In this document: one piece after another, positions 1 to 8,580 of the stretch
Position numbering within the stretch: the first letter of the stretch is position 1
Layout: every line of letters starts with the position of its first letter
Assembly: GCA_017507105.1 (NCBI GenBank)
Contig: JAFWBM010000011.1
Span: 1-61,057, forward strand
Reading direction: 5' to 3'
DNA length: 61,057 bases
DNA from: Bacteroidaceae bacterium
GTDB lineage: Bacteria > Bacteroidota > Bacteroidia > Bacteroidales > Bacteroidaceae
Notes under the pieces: generated by a model
What the model was told of the DNA's origin: nothing
The model's database searches: none
Seen by the model: the letters and a program-made list of their open reading frames with translations, nothing else
Position numbers and translations under genes: made by a program

Positions 1-1
1 A

Positions 2-304
2 CTTACACAATGCTACATAGACCTAGGCAGTGCTATAGGTGTAAAGATTGGAGACTATTTCAGTATATACGAGGTGCAAACAAAGGTTGGAAAAACCATT
101 GACAAGGAGATTGGTAAGATAAAGGTTATAGAAGTTGACGAAGAGATCGCTAACTGCAAGGTAACAAAAGGAGAGAAAGAGGTAAAGAAGGCTATGGACC
201 GTTATCTACAGAACCTACAGGCCGAGCAGGATATACCTGAGGAGGAGAGAAAAACCAAACCTTTGAAGGTAAAATCGACTCCCGCTCCATTATTCTCATT
301 CTAA
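2..304 (+). CDS. C-terminal end of a CsgG-like exported protein (5' end outside window)
   Basis: The reading frame is open from the left edge to a TAA at 302-304, so only the last 100 residues are visible and the internal GTG at 74 is not a credible start. The segment shows GSAIGVKIGDYFSIYE followed by beta-rich GKIKVIEVDEE and CKVTKGEKEV. This resembles the C-terminal part of CsgG/FlgT-type proteins, where a vGD-f-vy motif precedes a short domain of the form G-i-vv-v-e-a-v-kG. A CsgG-like identity is inferred from this pattern and from the LPP20-like neighbours, which often accompany CsgG-like proteins. The next gene starts 58 bp downstream on the same strand, suggesting an operon. Confidence 0.5.
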   Translation, partial: LTQCYIDLGSAIGVKIGDYFSIYEVQTKVGKTIDKEIGKIKVIEVDEEIANCKVTKGEKEVKKAMDRYLQNLQAEQDIPEEERKTKPLKVKSTPAPLFSF

Positions 305-362
305 AAAGACTCAAATAAGGAGCTGTGTTTAAACCAATACAATTCCCCAATAAAAAGAAATT

Positions 363-1607
363 ATGAAAAGAATATTATTCACGTTATCACTTGTACTATT
401 TTTCTGCATTGCAAATGCACAAGATTATCTTCAAATAGTAACTTTAGAGGGTATTAACGGGTTAAACGGTACTTTCACAACAGCAGGTGCTTCAGCCAAC
501 AAAAAAGAGGTTGAAACAAATGCAGTAAAATCCCTATTCCATACACTTCTCTTCTTAGGAGTGGACGGAACCAATGATGGTGCAAAACTTGTATGCAAAG
601 AGAATCCTGTTTATACTAACTCTTTTTTCAATAGTTCTGCAAGATATGCCGGTTATGTGATAAGTTGCGAAGAGATTGCAAAGCCCAAAAAGATAGCAGG
701 TATATACCAAGCAACATATCGTGTAACTATACGCCTGCAACAGCTCATAAACGATGTACGCAAGAACACCGGTTACGAGAATGTAAAAAAAGAGGAAAAG
801 CGTCTTACTCCCAAGCCAAAGATTATCGTTGTTCCGTACAAGACAGATGGAGAGAGTTACAAGGCTATACTAGAGAATGATCGTGACCTTCGTGCTGCTG
901 TAAGTGAGGTGCAAAAGGGATTCGAAAAACTAGACATTGAAACTGAGAATATTATATCCAGTGTTGGAGGAAGCAGCAAACGTCGTGCACTATATGAAGA
1001 GAATGCCGATGCTGCCGATTCAAACGACAAGCAGCTACTTATGTCATCAGATGCAGACGTATATGTAGTTGTAGATCTTGAGAAGAATATAAGTGCAAGC
1101 GGTTCAAGCGTCTCGGTTATTATGACAGCGTATGAGACTGCCACCGATAATATTTGGGCAACAGAAAATAGTTGGACAAATAAGTTCAGAACAACTGATG
1201 TAGGGCAGCTATGTGCATATGCGGTAAGAGACTTCCTTCCTCCTTTCCTTGAGCAAATTGTAAAGAACTTCAATGAGCCAACCAGCGCTGTAATACAGTT
1301 CTCCGTAAGCAATAGCTCTGCTGCAAGTATGCGCGACCGTTGCAATAATGGACGCCGTATCTCGGATGTAATACAGGAGTGGCTCGATGACAATGCACAT
1401 GACGGAGAGTATCACACACAAGGTATAGTTGACGAATCCGCTATCTTTGATGATGTTCTTATACCGAAGGCTGACAAACGTGGTAAGAAGATGAATGCCG
1501 AGAAATTTGGAAGCCAGCTATGCGATGCACTCTACGAGGTTGGTGTAGATACAAGAATGGTTACAGAGGGTAACAATATTATAATAACCATAACATCCGT
1601 AGAATAA
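363..1607 (+). CDS. Exported protein resembling the DUF6175 group, function unknown
   Basis: 414 residues with a clear Sec signal peptide (MKRILF, then a hydrophobic core ending CIANA, cleavage near residue 19). The mature protein is mixed alpha/beta. A central strand KPKIIVVPY (about residue 155) starts a region with VYVVVDLEKN and SVSVIMTAYETATD, reminiscent of the CsgG/LPP20-type exported fold in which a short ABC-like strand is followed by a conserved turn. I do not recognise a catalytic motif. The stop is 2 bp before the next start, so it is almost certainly co-transcribed with both neighbours. The DUF6175 link is from memory of similar Bacteroidales proteins and is weak. Confidence 0.6.
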   Translation: MKRILFTLSLVLFFCIANAQDYLQIVTLEGINGLNGTFTTAGASANKKEVETNAVKSLFHTLLFLGVDGTNDGAKLVCKENPVYTNSFFNSSARYAGYVISCEEIAKPKKIAGIYQATYRVTIRLQQLINDVRKNTGYENVKKEEKRLTPKPKIIVVPYKTDGESYKAILENDRDLRAAVSEVQKGFEKLDIETENIISSVGGSSKRRALYEENADAADSNDKQLLMSSDADVYVVVDLEKNISASGSSVSVIMTAYETATDNIWATENSWTNKFRTTDVGQLCAYAVRDFLPPFLEQIVKNFNEPTSAVIQFSVSNSSAASMRDRCNNGRRISDVIQEWLDDNAHDGEYHTQGIVDESAIFDDVLIPKADKRGKKMNAEKFGSQLCDALYEVGVDTRMVTEGNNIIITITSVE

Positions 1608-1609
1608 CT

Positions 1610-2950
1610 ATGAAAAAGATTTTCCTATCACTGCTGCTTGTGCTGATAGGATTGGCACAAGCGTACGCACAGACTCCATCATGGGTTATGCAGCGTCCTA
1701 TCAATGATAAAGAGTATATAGGCATAGGTATTGCTTCTTTATCGGACGATGATTACATGAAGGTAGCTGCACAGAATGCATTGGCGGACATCTCGTCACA
1801 GATAGCTACAAAGATAGAGAACAGTTCTTTCCTACATACAGTAGATGTTGATGGAAAGTCTAGACAGATGTTTGAGGACAAGATTGTTAACAGTATGTGT
1901 GCATGGCTCGAAGGAATGGAACTTAAAGAGAGTTACAAGAGCCAAGAGAAATACTATGTACTATATACCTTAAATAAGGAGGTTTACCGCAAAAATAGCG
2001 AGAAACGTCAAAGCGAAGCAATTGCTAAAGGACTTGACTTCCTGAACAAAGGTCGCGCTGCTGAAGATGCAATGAATTTGGTACAGGCGGTACAACTTTA
2101 CGGTAAAGGTCTTGAGGCTGTTGAGCCCTGGCTTTTCATGGACCTTAGCACAAAGGTAAATGGAATACGCATAGATGTACCGACAGAACTATACGATTCA
2201 TATATTAACGTATTCTCGGGTATGGCAATAACAACAAATGTTGCCAATCTTGAGGGAGAAGCCTTCAAGCCAATAAAGACACCTATTGCAGCATGCTTGT
2301 CAAGAAACGGTTATGTATTGCCTAATGTAAAGCTTAAAGCCGAATTTAAGGCAGGGAGCGGTGCTGTTACCCCTACAATTGAGACCGATTATAATGGAAC
2401 TGCCGAATTCTATGTTACCAACATAACATCTAAGGACAAGGTACAAGAGATTAGAATTGGTATTGACGATAGTTTTGTGTCAACACTTCCAAAGAGCTAC
2501 CGTGAACTGCTGAATCCAAATACATGGCCATCGGCAAAAGTGACCATTACTTTGGCACAGAGCGGAAGCACAGCCTACCTTTACCTTAATGAAAAGAATG
2601 ATCTCGAAGGAATTGAAAGACACATAGGCAGCACTCTGGCAAACAACTACTTTACATTGACAGAAGACCCCGATGCAGCAGAATGTTTCATAGATCTTTC
2701 TACCATCATGGAGATTGGAGAAATGGTGACAAGTGGAAGATATAACTTAAACACCTGTTATTGTACACTTATTCTAAAGATATATAATAATCAGACGCAA
2801 CAACTTCTTCTAGACTACACCGTAAACAGAGTTAAAGTTCTTGCACCGGAAAATAAGACAGCAGAGGAGACTATTGCAATGTGCATACGCGAGGTTATGA
2901 AACGCGTAAAACAGGATTTACCTAAAAAAATAAAAAAAATGAATCTTTAA
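1610..2950 (+). CDS. LPP20-family exported protein with C-terminal extension
   Basis: 446 residues with a signal peptide ending near QAYAQ (residue 21). The mature N-terminus reads TPSWVMQRP...YIGIGIAS...AAQNALADISSQIATKIENS, the hallmark of the LPP20 fold (Pfam PF02169): P-sW, y-G-G, then an Ala-rich helix of the form A-a-A-adia-qi. About residues 30-140 form that domain. The rest contains a beta region around residues 230-300 (VLPNVKLKAEF) and an alpha/beta tail with a second exported-domain-like strand near residue 385. Function is unknown; LPP20-like proteins in CsgG-type loci are periplasmic or outer-membrane-associated. It lies 2 bp after the preceding gene and 15 bp before the next. 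Confidence 0.65.
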   Translation: MKKIFLSLLLVLIGLAQAYAQTPSWVMQRPINDKEYIGIGIASLSDDDYMKVAAQNALADISSQIATKIENSSFLHTVDVDGKSRQMFEDKIVNSMCAWLEGMELKESYKSQEKYYVLYTLNKEVYRKNSEKRQSEAIAKGLDFLNKGRAAEDAMNLVQAVQLYGKGLEAVEPWLFMDLSTKVNGIRIDVPTELYDSYINVFSGMAITTNVANLEGEAFKPIKTPIAACLSRNGYVLPNVKLKAEFKAGSGAVTPTIETDYNGTAEFYVTNITSKDKVQEIRIGIDDSFVSTLPKSYRELLNPNTWPSAKVTITLAQSGSTAYLYLNEKNDLEGIERHIGSTLANNYFTLTEDPDAAECFIDLSTIMEIGEMVTSGRYNLNTCYCTLILKIYNNQTQQLLLDYTVNRVKVLAPENKTAEETIAMCIREVMKRVKQDLPKKIKKMNL

Positions 2951-2965
2951 TTAAATTATAGAACC

Positions 2966-3514
2966 ATGAAAAAGTTTTTTGTATTAGCACTGTGTGTGTG
3001 CGCGATATGTATGCTAGGCAGCTGTCGTTCATCAAAACAAGAGAAAAGCCCAATAAAGACTTTTGTAATGCCTTGTAGCGAATATACCAGTGGCGAAGGC
3101 GCATTGAGAGCATGGGCTTCAGGTATTTCTGACAACGAGAATACTGCACGTAAGAAAGCAATGACCAGTGCATCGGCTGAATTGGCAGCAATGCTTTCAA
3201 AGGCTGTACAGTCTACAACAGAAGATTACTCAGCTTCATTGACAGAAGCAAACAAGGCAGCCTCCAAGTCTTTCCTCAGCGATAGAACAAAGATTACTGT
3301 AGATAAGACCATTTCAGGTGCTACCATAATCTGTGACCGTTGGAATAAAGACGAGAATGGACAATATACTAACTATATTGTACTTGAGTTAAAAGGTGCT
3401 GAGTACCTCAAAGCTCTGTATGAAGAGTTGAGCAAGAACCAGGAGGTTCAAATTGACAAGCAACTGCTTGAGGAGCTCTTTATGAAAAACATAAACGAGA
3501 ACTACAACAAATAA
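2966..3514 (+). CDS. LPP20-like lipoprotein
   Basis: 182 residues. The N-terminus is a lipoprotein signal with lipobox LGSC (Cys20), so the mature protein should be membrane anchored. The body carries GEGALRAWASGISDNENTARKKAMTSASAELA, matching the LPP20-type pattern of an aromatic/Gly strand followed by a long helix of regularly spaced Ala residues, then a strand pair ATIICDRW and NYIVLELKG. It therefore looks like a second, smaller LPP20-class protein after the 446-residue one. It is the last gene before a hairpin terminator. Exact role unknown; probably an envelope complex with the CsgG-like and DUF6175-like products. Confidence 0.6.
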   Translation: MKKFFVLALCVCAICMLGSCRSSKQEKSPIKTFVMPCSEYTSGEGALRAWASGISDNENTARKKAMTSASAELAAMLSKAVQSTTEDYSASLTEANKAASKSFLSDRTKITVDKTISGATIICDRWNKDENGQYTNYIVLELKGAEYLKALYEELSKNQEVQIDKQLLEELFMKNINENYNK

Positions 3515-3537
3515 AGCTTGAAATCATAATTTATATG

Positions 3538-3573
3538 TGTGGCGGAACACCTACATAAGGCATGTCCGCCACA
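3538..3573 (+). terminator. Hairpin terminator after the CsgG/LPP20-like operon
   Basis: A 9-bp perfect stem (3538-3546 with 3565-3573) with an 18-nt loop lies 24 bp after the lipoprotein stop and is followed by TTTAATTT. It separates this operon from the DUF5009 gene 18 bp downstream. Confidence 0.6.
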
Positions 3574-3591
3574 TTTAATTTATAATACATT

Positions 3592-4710
3592 ATGCCTTCT
3601 TCAAATAAAGATAGAGTACTCTCTTTGGACGTTTTAAGAGGATTTGACCTTTTCATGCTTGTTGGTCTGCAACCTGTATTGTGGCAGATTCTAACAAAAA
3701 AAGATTTATCACTATTTGGGACTCCACTACTCTCACTCATTGACCACGCAGCGTGGGAGGGGTTTACTCCTTGGGATCTTGTCATGCCGCTTTTTATGTT
3801 TATGTCGGGGGTTACCATACCATTTTCATTACCCAAATACATAAATAAAGGAACTTATACACTATGGAGTAGAATTTTAAAACGTGTACTAATTCTTTAT
3901 CTTCTTGGAATGGTGGTACAAGGCAATCTGTTGGCACTCGACATCAACAGAATATATTTATATAGCAATACCCTACAAGCTATAGCAATAGGCTATCTAT
4001 TAACAATACCTATAGCCTTATATCTCAAACCTAGATACCAGATTATTGCAATTATAACACTGCTTACGATATATGCGGTACCTATGCATCTGTTCGGTGA
4101 TTGGAGTAGAGATGGTAACTTTGCCGCAATTGTAGACAACTATATTTTGGGACGTTTCCGCGATGGGACAACGCTGACAGCAGATGGTGCATGGCTACAC
4201 GCCGATTGGTACGACTACACATGGATATGGAGCAGCATCACATTTTGTTGCACAGTAACTATGGGTAATCTTGCAGGTCACATGATAAAGAATGGGAATA
4301 GCCAAAAAGAAAAAACAGCATTAAGAATGTTACTGGTTGGTATTACTCTTATTGCCTTTTCTGAAATATTGGGTATATACCACCCTATTATTAAGCGTAT
4401 ATGGAGCAGTAGCATGACACTATATAGTGGAGGATGGTGTTTCATTCTGCTTGCATTGTTCTATTGGTGGATTGATGTGAAGGGACATAAAGGTGGAGTT
4501 GAATGGCTTTTATGTTATGGATGCAATGCTATCAGTGCTTATATGATTGGCGAGGTCATAAATTTCCGCTGTATTGTACACTCCATATTTCATGGAATCG
4601 AACAGTATATCGGTGATTGGTATCCTATCTTTCTTACAGCCGGTAATTATATTATACTGTATATAATATTAGCTCTGTTGTACAAACATAGAATTTTCCT
4701 TAAAGTGTAA
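3592..4710 (+). CDS. DUF5009/NagX-like polytopic membrane acyltransferase
   Basis: 372 residues with about ten hydrophobic segments. The N-terminus RVLSLDVLRGFDLFMLVG and the later WEGFTPWDLVMPLFMFMSGVT are characteristic of the heparan-alpha-glucosaminide N-acetyltransferase-like family (DUF5009/DUF1624, related to NagX and HGSNAT), integral membrane proteins that move acyl groups onto sugars. LDVLRGFD and the P-F-F-h-G segment are the diagnostic signatures. The likely role is acetylation of amino sugars from host or microbial glycans, inferred from family only. It appears to stand alone: a terminator precedes it and a separate promoter follows it at 4771-4802. Confidence 0.8.
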   Translation: MPSSNKDRVLSLDVLRGFDLFMLVGLQPVLWQILTKKDLSLFGTPLLSLIDHAAWEGFTPWDLVMPLFMFMSGVTIPFSLPKYINKGTYTLWSRILKRVLILYLLGMVVQGNLLALDINRIYLYSNTLQAIAIGYLLTIPIALYLKPRYQIIAIITLLTIYAVPMHLFGDWSRDGNFAAIVDNYILGRFRDGTTLTADGAWLHADWYDYTWIWSSITFCCTVTMGNLAGHMIKNGNSQKEKTALRMLLVGITLIAFSEILGIYHPIIKRIWSSSMTLYSGGWCFILLALFYWWIDVKGHKGGVEWLLCYGCNAISAYMIGEVINFRCIVHSIFHGIEQYIGDWYPIFLTAGNYIILYIILALLYKHRIFLKV

Positions 4711-4770
4711 TGTTTATACTATTATATACCATAAAGTTATAAGAGCTGTACACTATATTAGATTCATTTT

Positions 4771-4802
4771 TTTGGTATATAATATAAAAAGACGTACCTT
4801 TG
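4771..4802 (+). promoter_or_regulatory. Bacteroides-type promoter for kdsD operon
   Basis: TTTG at 4771-4774 and TACCTTTG at 4795-4802, separated by 20 bp, match the Bacteroidetes primary sigma consensus TTTG-N19..21-TAnnTTTG exactly. Transcription should start near 4809, leaving about 46 nt of leader before the kdsD ATG at 4855. Confidence 0.75.
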
Positions 4803-4854
4803 TTGATGTTGGGAAAATATAATATTACATAACCAAAGTAAATAAGCATTAAAT

Positions 4855-5802
4855 ATGGCAGACGTTATAAGTGTAGCAATAAAATGCTTTCAAGACGAAG
4901 CTAAGGCAATACTGAATCTAATACCTAAACTTGATGATAACTTCGTCAAGGCTATAGACTTGATAATAGAGAGCAATGGCAAATTGATTGTAACCGGTGT
5001 AGGAAAATCGGGACATATAGGTGCAAAAATTGCTTCAACATTGGCAAGTACCGGTACCCCATCTTTCTTTGTAAACCCTCTTGATGCCTTTCATGGCGAT
5101 CTAGGAATGTTTACATCGGGAGACGTTGTACTAGCAATATCCAATTCGGGACAGACTGATGAACTTTTACGTTTCATACCATTACTGACAGAGCGCAAAA
5201 TTCCAATCATATCAATGTCGGGTAACCCGGCATCATTGTTGGCAAAATATTCAGATTGCCATCTCAATGTTTCAGTCGACCATGAAGCGTGCCCACTTAA
5301 TTTGGCACCTACATCATCGACTACAGCAACCCTTGCCATGGGTGATGCTATTGCATGCGCACTTATGACAGTACGCAAGTTCAAAGCATCAGACTTTGCA
5401 CAGTTCCACCCGGGTGGAGCATTGGGACGCCGTCTGCTCTCACGCGTAAAGGATTATATGGTAAGCACAGACCTACCCATTGTTACTCGTGACTCGAAGA
5501 TAAGTGATGCGCTCATGCAAATAAGCCGTACGAAAATGGGTATTGCAGTAGTCATTGAGGACGACAAGATTTTGGGCGTCGTAACCGACGGAGATATACG
5601 ACGTGCTATGCAACGCGACCAGGAGCATTTCTTTGATCTTACTGTCAAGGATCTCATGAGCCACAATCCCAAGACTGTACAAGAGACTGCAAAACTGACA
5701 CAGGCCGAGGCAATTATGCGTAAACATAATGTACACTCAATAATTGTGGTAAACTCAGAAGGCAAGTTTGTCGGAGTAATTGATATGTTCAGCTGTATAT
5801 AA
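4855..5802 (+). CDS. kdsD: Arabinose-5-phosphate isomerase (KpsF/GutQ family)
   Basis: 315 residues. It converts ribulose 5-phosphate to arabinose 5-phosphate, the first committed step of KDO synthesis for lipopolysaccharide. An N-terminal SIS domain (about residues 35-180) shows GKSGHIG (50-56), HGDLG (80-84) and SNSGQTDE (96-103), followed by two CBS repeats (about 205-315). Length and domain order match KdsD/KpsF/GutQ. The start is supported by the upstream promoter. The cytidylyltransferase begins 2 bp after the stop, so the pair is co-transcribed, which fits a pathway making and then activating an acidic sugar. Confidence 0.9.
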   Translation: MADVISVAIKCFQDEAKAILNLIPKLDDNFVKAIDLIIESNGKLIVTGVGKSGHIGAKIASTLASTGTPSFFVNPLDAFHGDLGMFTSGDVVLAISNSGQTDELLRFIPLLTERKIPIISMSGNPASLLAKYSDCHLNVSVDHEACPLNLAPTSSTTATLAMGDAIACALMTVRKFKASDFAQFHPGGALGRRLLSRVKDYMVSTDLPIVTRDSKISDALMQISRTKMGIAVVIEDDKILGVVTDGDIRRAMQRDQEHFFDLTVKDLMSHNPKTVQETAKLTQAEAIMRKHNVHSIIVVNSEGKFVGVIDMFSCI

Positions 5803-5804
5803 TC

Positions 5805-6446
5805 ATGAAAGTTGTTGCATTTGTACCAATAAGACTGAACAGTAAACGTGTAGCAGGCAAAAACCTTAAATTATTGGGTGACAAGCCACTACTGCTATAT
5901 ATTTTGGAGACACTAGTCAAGGTACCACAACTGACTGATGTATATGTATACTGTAGTCAGGAAAGCATTATTCCCTATTTGCCCAAGGGGGTAAAATTTC
6001 TTAAACGAGACAGTTCACTTGATAGTGACGAGACGTTAGGAAAAGAGATATATGAAGCATTTGTAAGAGATATAGATGCAGACATATATATGTTGGCACA
6101 TACCACATCGCCTTTCATAAAACCCGAGACAATAAGCAACGCACTTGAGAAGGTTATTAATGGAGGACACGACTCTTCTTTTTCGGCACAGAAAATACAG
6201 ACATTCACATGGTATGATGGAAAACCTTTAAACTACGACCTCAAAGAGATTCCTCGTACACAAACCATAGAGCCTGTATATGTAGAAACAAGTGCTTTCT
6301 ATATCTTCAAACGTGAAGTCTGGACCGAATTACATCAAAGAGTCGGTAACAGACCATTTATGGCTATTACAGATGCTATAGAAGGTGTTGACATTGATAA
6401 CCCTGAAGATTTCGATTTTGCAACTAAAATAATAGGTTCACTTTAA
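5805..6446 (+). CDS. Acylneuraminate cytidylyltransferase-like protein (NeuA family)
   Basis: 213 residues. The N-terminal signature PIRLNSKRVAGKNLKLLGDK is the nucleotide-binding motif of CMP-sugar synthetases of the NeuA/KdsB superfamily and is closer to NeuA (R-nSKr-gKN) than to classical KdsB. Further matches are DSDETLG, the AHTTSPF motif (normally Q-tSPl) and D-IEGVDIDNPEDF near the C-terminus. It should transfer CMP from CTP to a nonulosonic or ulosonic acid. Because it follows kdsD directly, its substrate may be KDO or a KDO-like acid rather than sialic acid; that is inference. The last eight codons also form the left arm of a perfect 23-bp palindrome. Confidence 0.75.
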   Translation: MKVVAFVPIRLNSKRVAGKNLKLLGDKPLLLYILETLVKVPQLTDVYVYCSQESIIPYLPKGVKFLKRDSSLDSDETLGKEIYEAFVRDIDADIYMLAHTTSPFIKPETISNALEKVINGGHDSSFSAQKIQTFTWYDGKPLNYDLKEIPRTQTIEPVYVETSAFYIFKREVWTELHQRVGNRPFMAITDAIEGVDIDNPEDFDFATKIIGSL

Positions 6447-6471
6447 TGAAGTGAACCTATTATTTTAGTTG
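6421..6471. terminator. Bidirectional terminator with perfect 23-bp stem
   Basis: 6421-6443 is the exact reverse complement of 6449-6471, with the 5-nt loop TAATG. The left arm lies inside the 3' coding end of the cytidylyltransferase and the stop codon lies in the loop. It separates convergent genes (stops at 6446 and 6487) and has A/T-rich outer arms, so it can end transcription in both directions. Confidence 0.85.
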
Positions 6472-6486
6472 TATGTAATATAGCAA

Positions 6487-7047
6487 TCAACACGAGGGGA
6501 TATCAATCTTCTCATACTTATATCCCAAACGACGCAACTCAATGGCTGCTCCTATGCGATATAAAACCTTGACAGTACGCGCAAATGTGTAATAGGCCAT
6601 AGGACTCTGCGGTTGAATATCCTCATGGCGTATAAGCGATAATGCAGCATAAGAACAACGTCTAAAAACCTCCTCGCAATCTTTTGCATATTGAGACTCA
6701 AGTGAAAAACCTAAAATGTCTCTTACAATATGCTCGTCCATATCGTCGAATCCCTTTGCTCCATATAGAGTGCTATACCCATCTTTACAATGAGTACTCC
6801 AATCCTTATCCCAATAGTTGGCAATAGCCATTCCCATATATCCTGCCCAAGCAACAGCCACTGCAGGATAATCATTTATCTGAGCTACCGCATCTGCAAT
6901 ATAGTCAAGAGCAAGAGCCTCCCAGCGCTCCTCTACATCCTGCGAGGATAACAAGACTCCGTCAAGCATTTTACACGAAGTACACAACTGCAAAAGTTCA
7001 TCCTGTATACGTTTCTCGAACGTACGCAAATATTCAGTATCCTCCAT
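6487..7047 (-). CDS. Conserved hypothetical cytoplasmic protein
   Basis: 186 residues, beginning MEDTEYLRTF at the ATG 7047-7045; an upstream TTG would add one residue. Mostly alpha-helical and acidic, with no signal peptide or membrane segment. Aromatic stretches such as YPAVAVAWAGYMGMAIANYWDKDW and many Cys/His residues are visible, but I recognise no family. Its ATG overlaps the stop of the Pmp3-type gene (TGATG), so translation is probably coupled and the two are co-expressed behind pepT. No function is proposed. Confidence 0.7.
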   Translation of the reverse strand: MEDTEYLRTFEKRIQDELLQLCTSCKMLDGVLLSSQDVEERWEALALDYIADAVAQINDYPAVAVAWAGYMGMAIANYWDKDWSTHCKDGYSTLYGAKGFDDMDEHIVRDILGFSLESQYAKDCEEVFRRCSYAALSLIRHEDIQPQSPMAYYTFARTVKVLYRIGAAIELRRLGYKYEKIDIPSC

Positions 7048-7202
7048 CAATTCTGTTTATTAATTATAATCAATGCTGCAATAACACCCGGTACCCACCC
7101 ACAAAGAGTAAGCAAAAACACTATAAGTATCGAACCGCATCCTTTATCTGCAACTGCAAGAGGTGGAAATATTATAGATAACAAAACTCTTATTAAAGAC
7201 AT
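7047..7202 (-). CDS. YqaE/Pmp3-family small membrane protein
   Basis: A 51-residue ORF from ATG at 7202 to TGA at 7047. It begins MSLIRVLLSIIFPPLAVADK, continues with GCGSILIVFLLTLCGW and then VPGVIAALIIINKQ. The features FPPLAV, KGCG and GW-PG-I-AL are diagnostic of the Pmp3/YqaE/UPF0057 family: two-helix inner-membrane peptides linked to ion homeostasis and stress tolerance in plants and yeast. Length is normal (about 50 residues). It starts 9 bp after pepT ends and its stop overlaps the next start by one base. Confidence 0.88.
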   Translation of the reverse strand: MSLIRVLLSIIFPPLAVADKGCGSILIVFLLTLCGWVPGVIAALIIINKQN

Positions 7203-7211
7203 ATCCAACTA

Positions 7212-8453
7212 CTATTTCATATTGACCAATCCAGCAATAATCTTCACTATTGTCTTTACAGCCTTCTCCATGACCTGCACAGAAACAAACTCATATCTGC
7301 TATGGAAATTTATGCCACCGGCAAAGAGATTTGGGCAAGGCAGCCCCATAAATGAGAGTTGCGCTCCATCGGTTCCTCCACGTATAGGTTTAACCTTAGG
7401 CTCTACCCCGGCCTGTATCATTGCCTCCTTTGCCAACTCTACAATATACATTTTAGGTTCAACCATCTCGCGCATGTTACGATACTGTTCCTTCAGCTCT
7501 AATGAAACGACACCATTACCAAAACGTTCATTCATCATTGCAGCCACCTGTTTCATAAATGCCATACGGGTTTCGAATATCTCTTTACTGTGGTCTCGAA
7601 TGATATATGATACAGTAGCAGAATCGACTCCTCCGTTTATACCCATGAGATGATAAAAACCTTCGTAGCCCTGAGTACACTCGGGAGACTCTTGCGAGGG
7701 TATTGCATCAACCAATGCAGTAGCAACACGTAGGGCATTCAACATTTTGCCTTTCGCATAACCGGGATGCACATTACGTCCCTGAATATTAAATGTTGCG
7801 CTACCCGCATTGAAATTCTCAAACTCCAACTCACCCTCACAACTTCCGTCAACGGTATATGCCCAATCGCATCCGAAAAGAGGGACATTGAAGTGATGAG
7901 CACCACGACCAATCTCCTCATCGGGGTTAAAGGCTATGCGCACTTTTCCATGCTCAATCTCGGGATGAGCCTGCAGATACTCTACAGCTGATATAATCTC
8001 AGCTATTCCGGCCTTATCATCAGCACCCAGCAGTGTGTGTCCATCTGTTACAATAAGATCATCCCCTACATACTCCTTTACTTCCGGGAAGTCGGATGTT
8101 GTAAGCACAACACCGGCTTCACCATCAAGCACAATATCTCCCCCGTCATAGTTTTCAACTATACGAGGTTTCACATCCTTTCCACTCATATCCGGACTTG
8201 TATCCATATGAGCAATGAAACCAATTACCGGCAACTCGCGACTACTATTAGAGGGCAATGTTGCATATAGATAGCCTTTTTCGTCAAGACAGACATCCTC
8301 GAGATTCATCTCTTTCAATCTCTTTTCGAGGTAACGTGCAAAAACAAACTGTCCGTCACTTGAAGGAACACATGTAGCATCATCTATAGATTGCGTATCG
8401 AAAGAGACATACTCCATGAAACGCTGTACCATTTTATCTTTAATCTCGTTCAT
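7212..8453 (-). CDS. pepT: Peptidase T, aminotripeptidase
   Basis: 413 residues, M20 metallopeptidase family. It releases the N-terminal residue from tripeptides in the cytoplasm using two zinc ions. Visible ligand motifs: [11 protein letters not shown] (His82, Asp84), LGADDKAG (Asp145-Asp146), NPDEEIGRG (Glu179-Glu180) and the C-terminal [21 protein letters not shown] is also typical of PepT. Length matches the family (about 405-415). The Pmp3-like gene starts 9 bp downstream, giving a three-gene transcript. I found no clear consensus promoter in the 127 bp upstream. Confidence 0.93.
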   Translation of the reverse strand: MNEIKDKMVQRFMEYVSFDTQSIDDATCVPSSDGQFVFARYLEKRLKEMNLEDVCLDEKGYLYATLPSNSSRELPVIGFIAHMDTSPDMSGKDVKPRIVENYDGGDIVLDGEAGVVLTTSDFPEVKEYVGDDLIVTDGHTLLGADDKAGIAEIISAVEYLQAHPEIEHGKVRIAFNPDEEIGRGAHHFNVPLFGCDWAYTVDGSCEGELEFENFNAGSATFNIQGRNVHPGYAKGKMLNALRVATALVDAIPSQESPECTQGYEGFYHLMGINGGVDSATVSYIIRDHSKEIFETRMAFMKQVAAMMNERFGNGVVSLELKEQYRNMREMVEPKMYIVELAKEAMIQAGVEPKVKPIRGGTDGAQLSFMGLPCPNLFAGGINFHSRYEFVSVQVMEKAVKTIVKIIAGLVNMK

Positions 8454-8580
8454 AATTCTTATTACTGATAGTTTATTTTGCTAAAATACCAAATAATCGG
8501 TAATCGAGCAAATATGGAATACCATTTTTATAATCGCATAGTTAACTTACACACTGTTTTTATAATTACAGTATAGTGAG

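Noticed and set aside
857-1393. Minus-strand ORF of 178 residues inside the second exported-protein gene
   Set aside because: Antisense shadow; Ser-rich low-complexity product without domains, while the plus-strand gene has a signal peptide and operon context.
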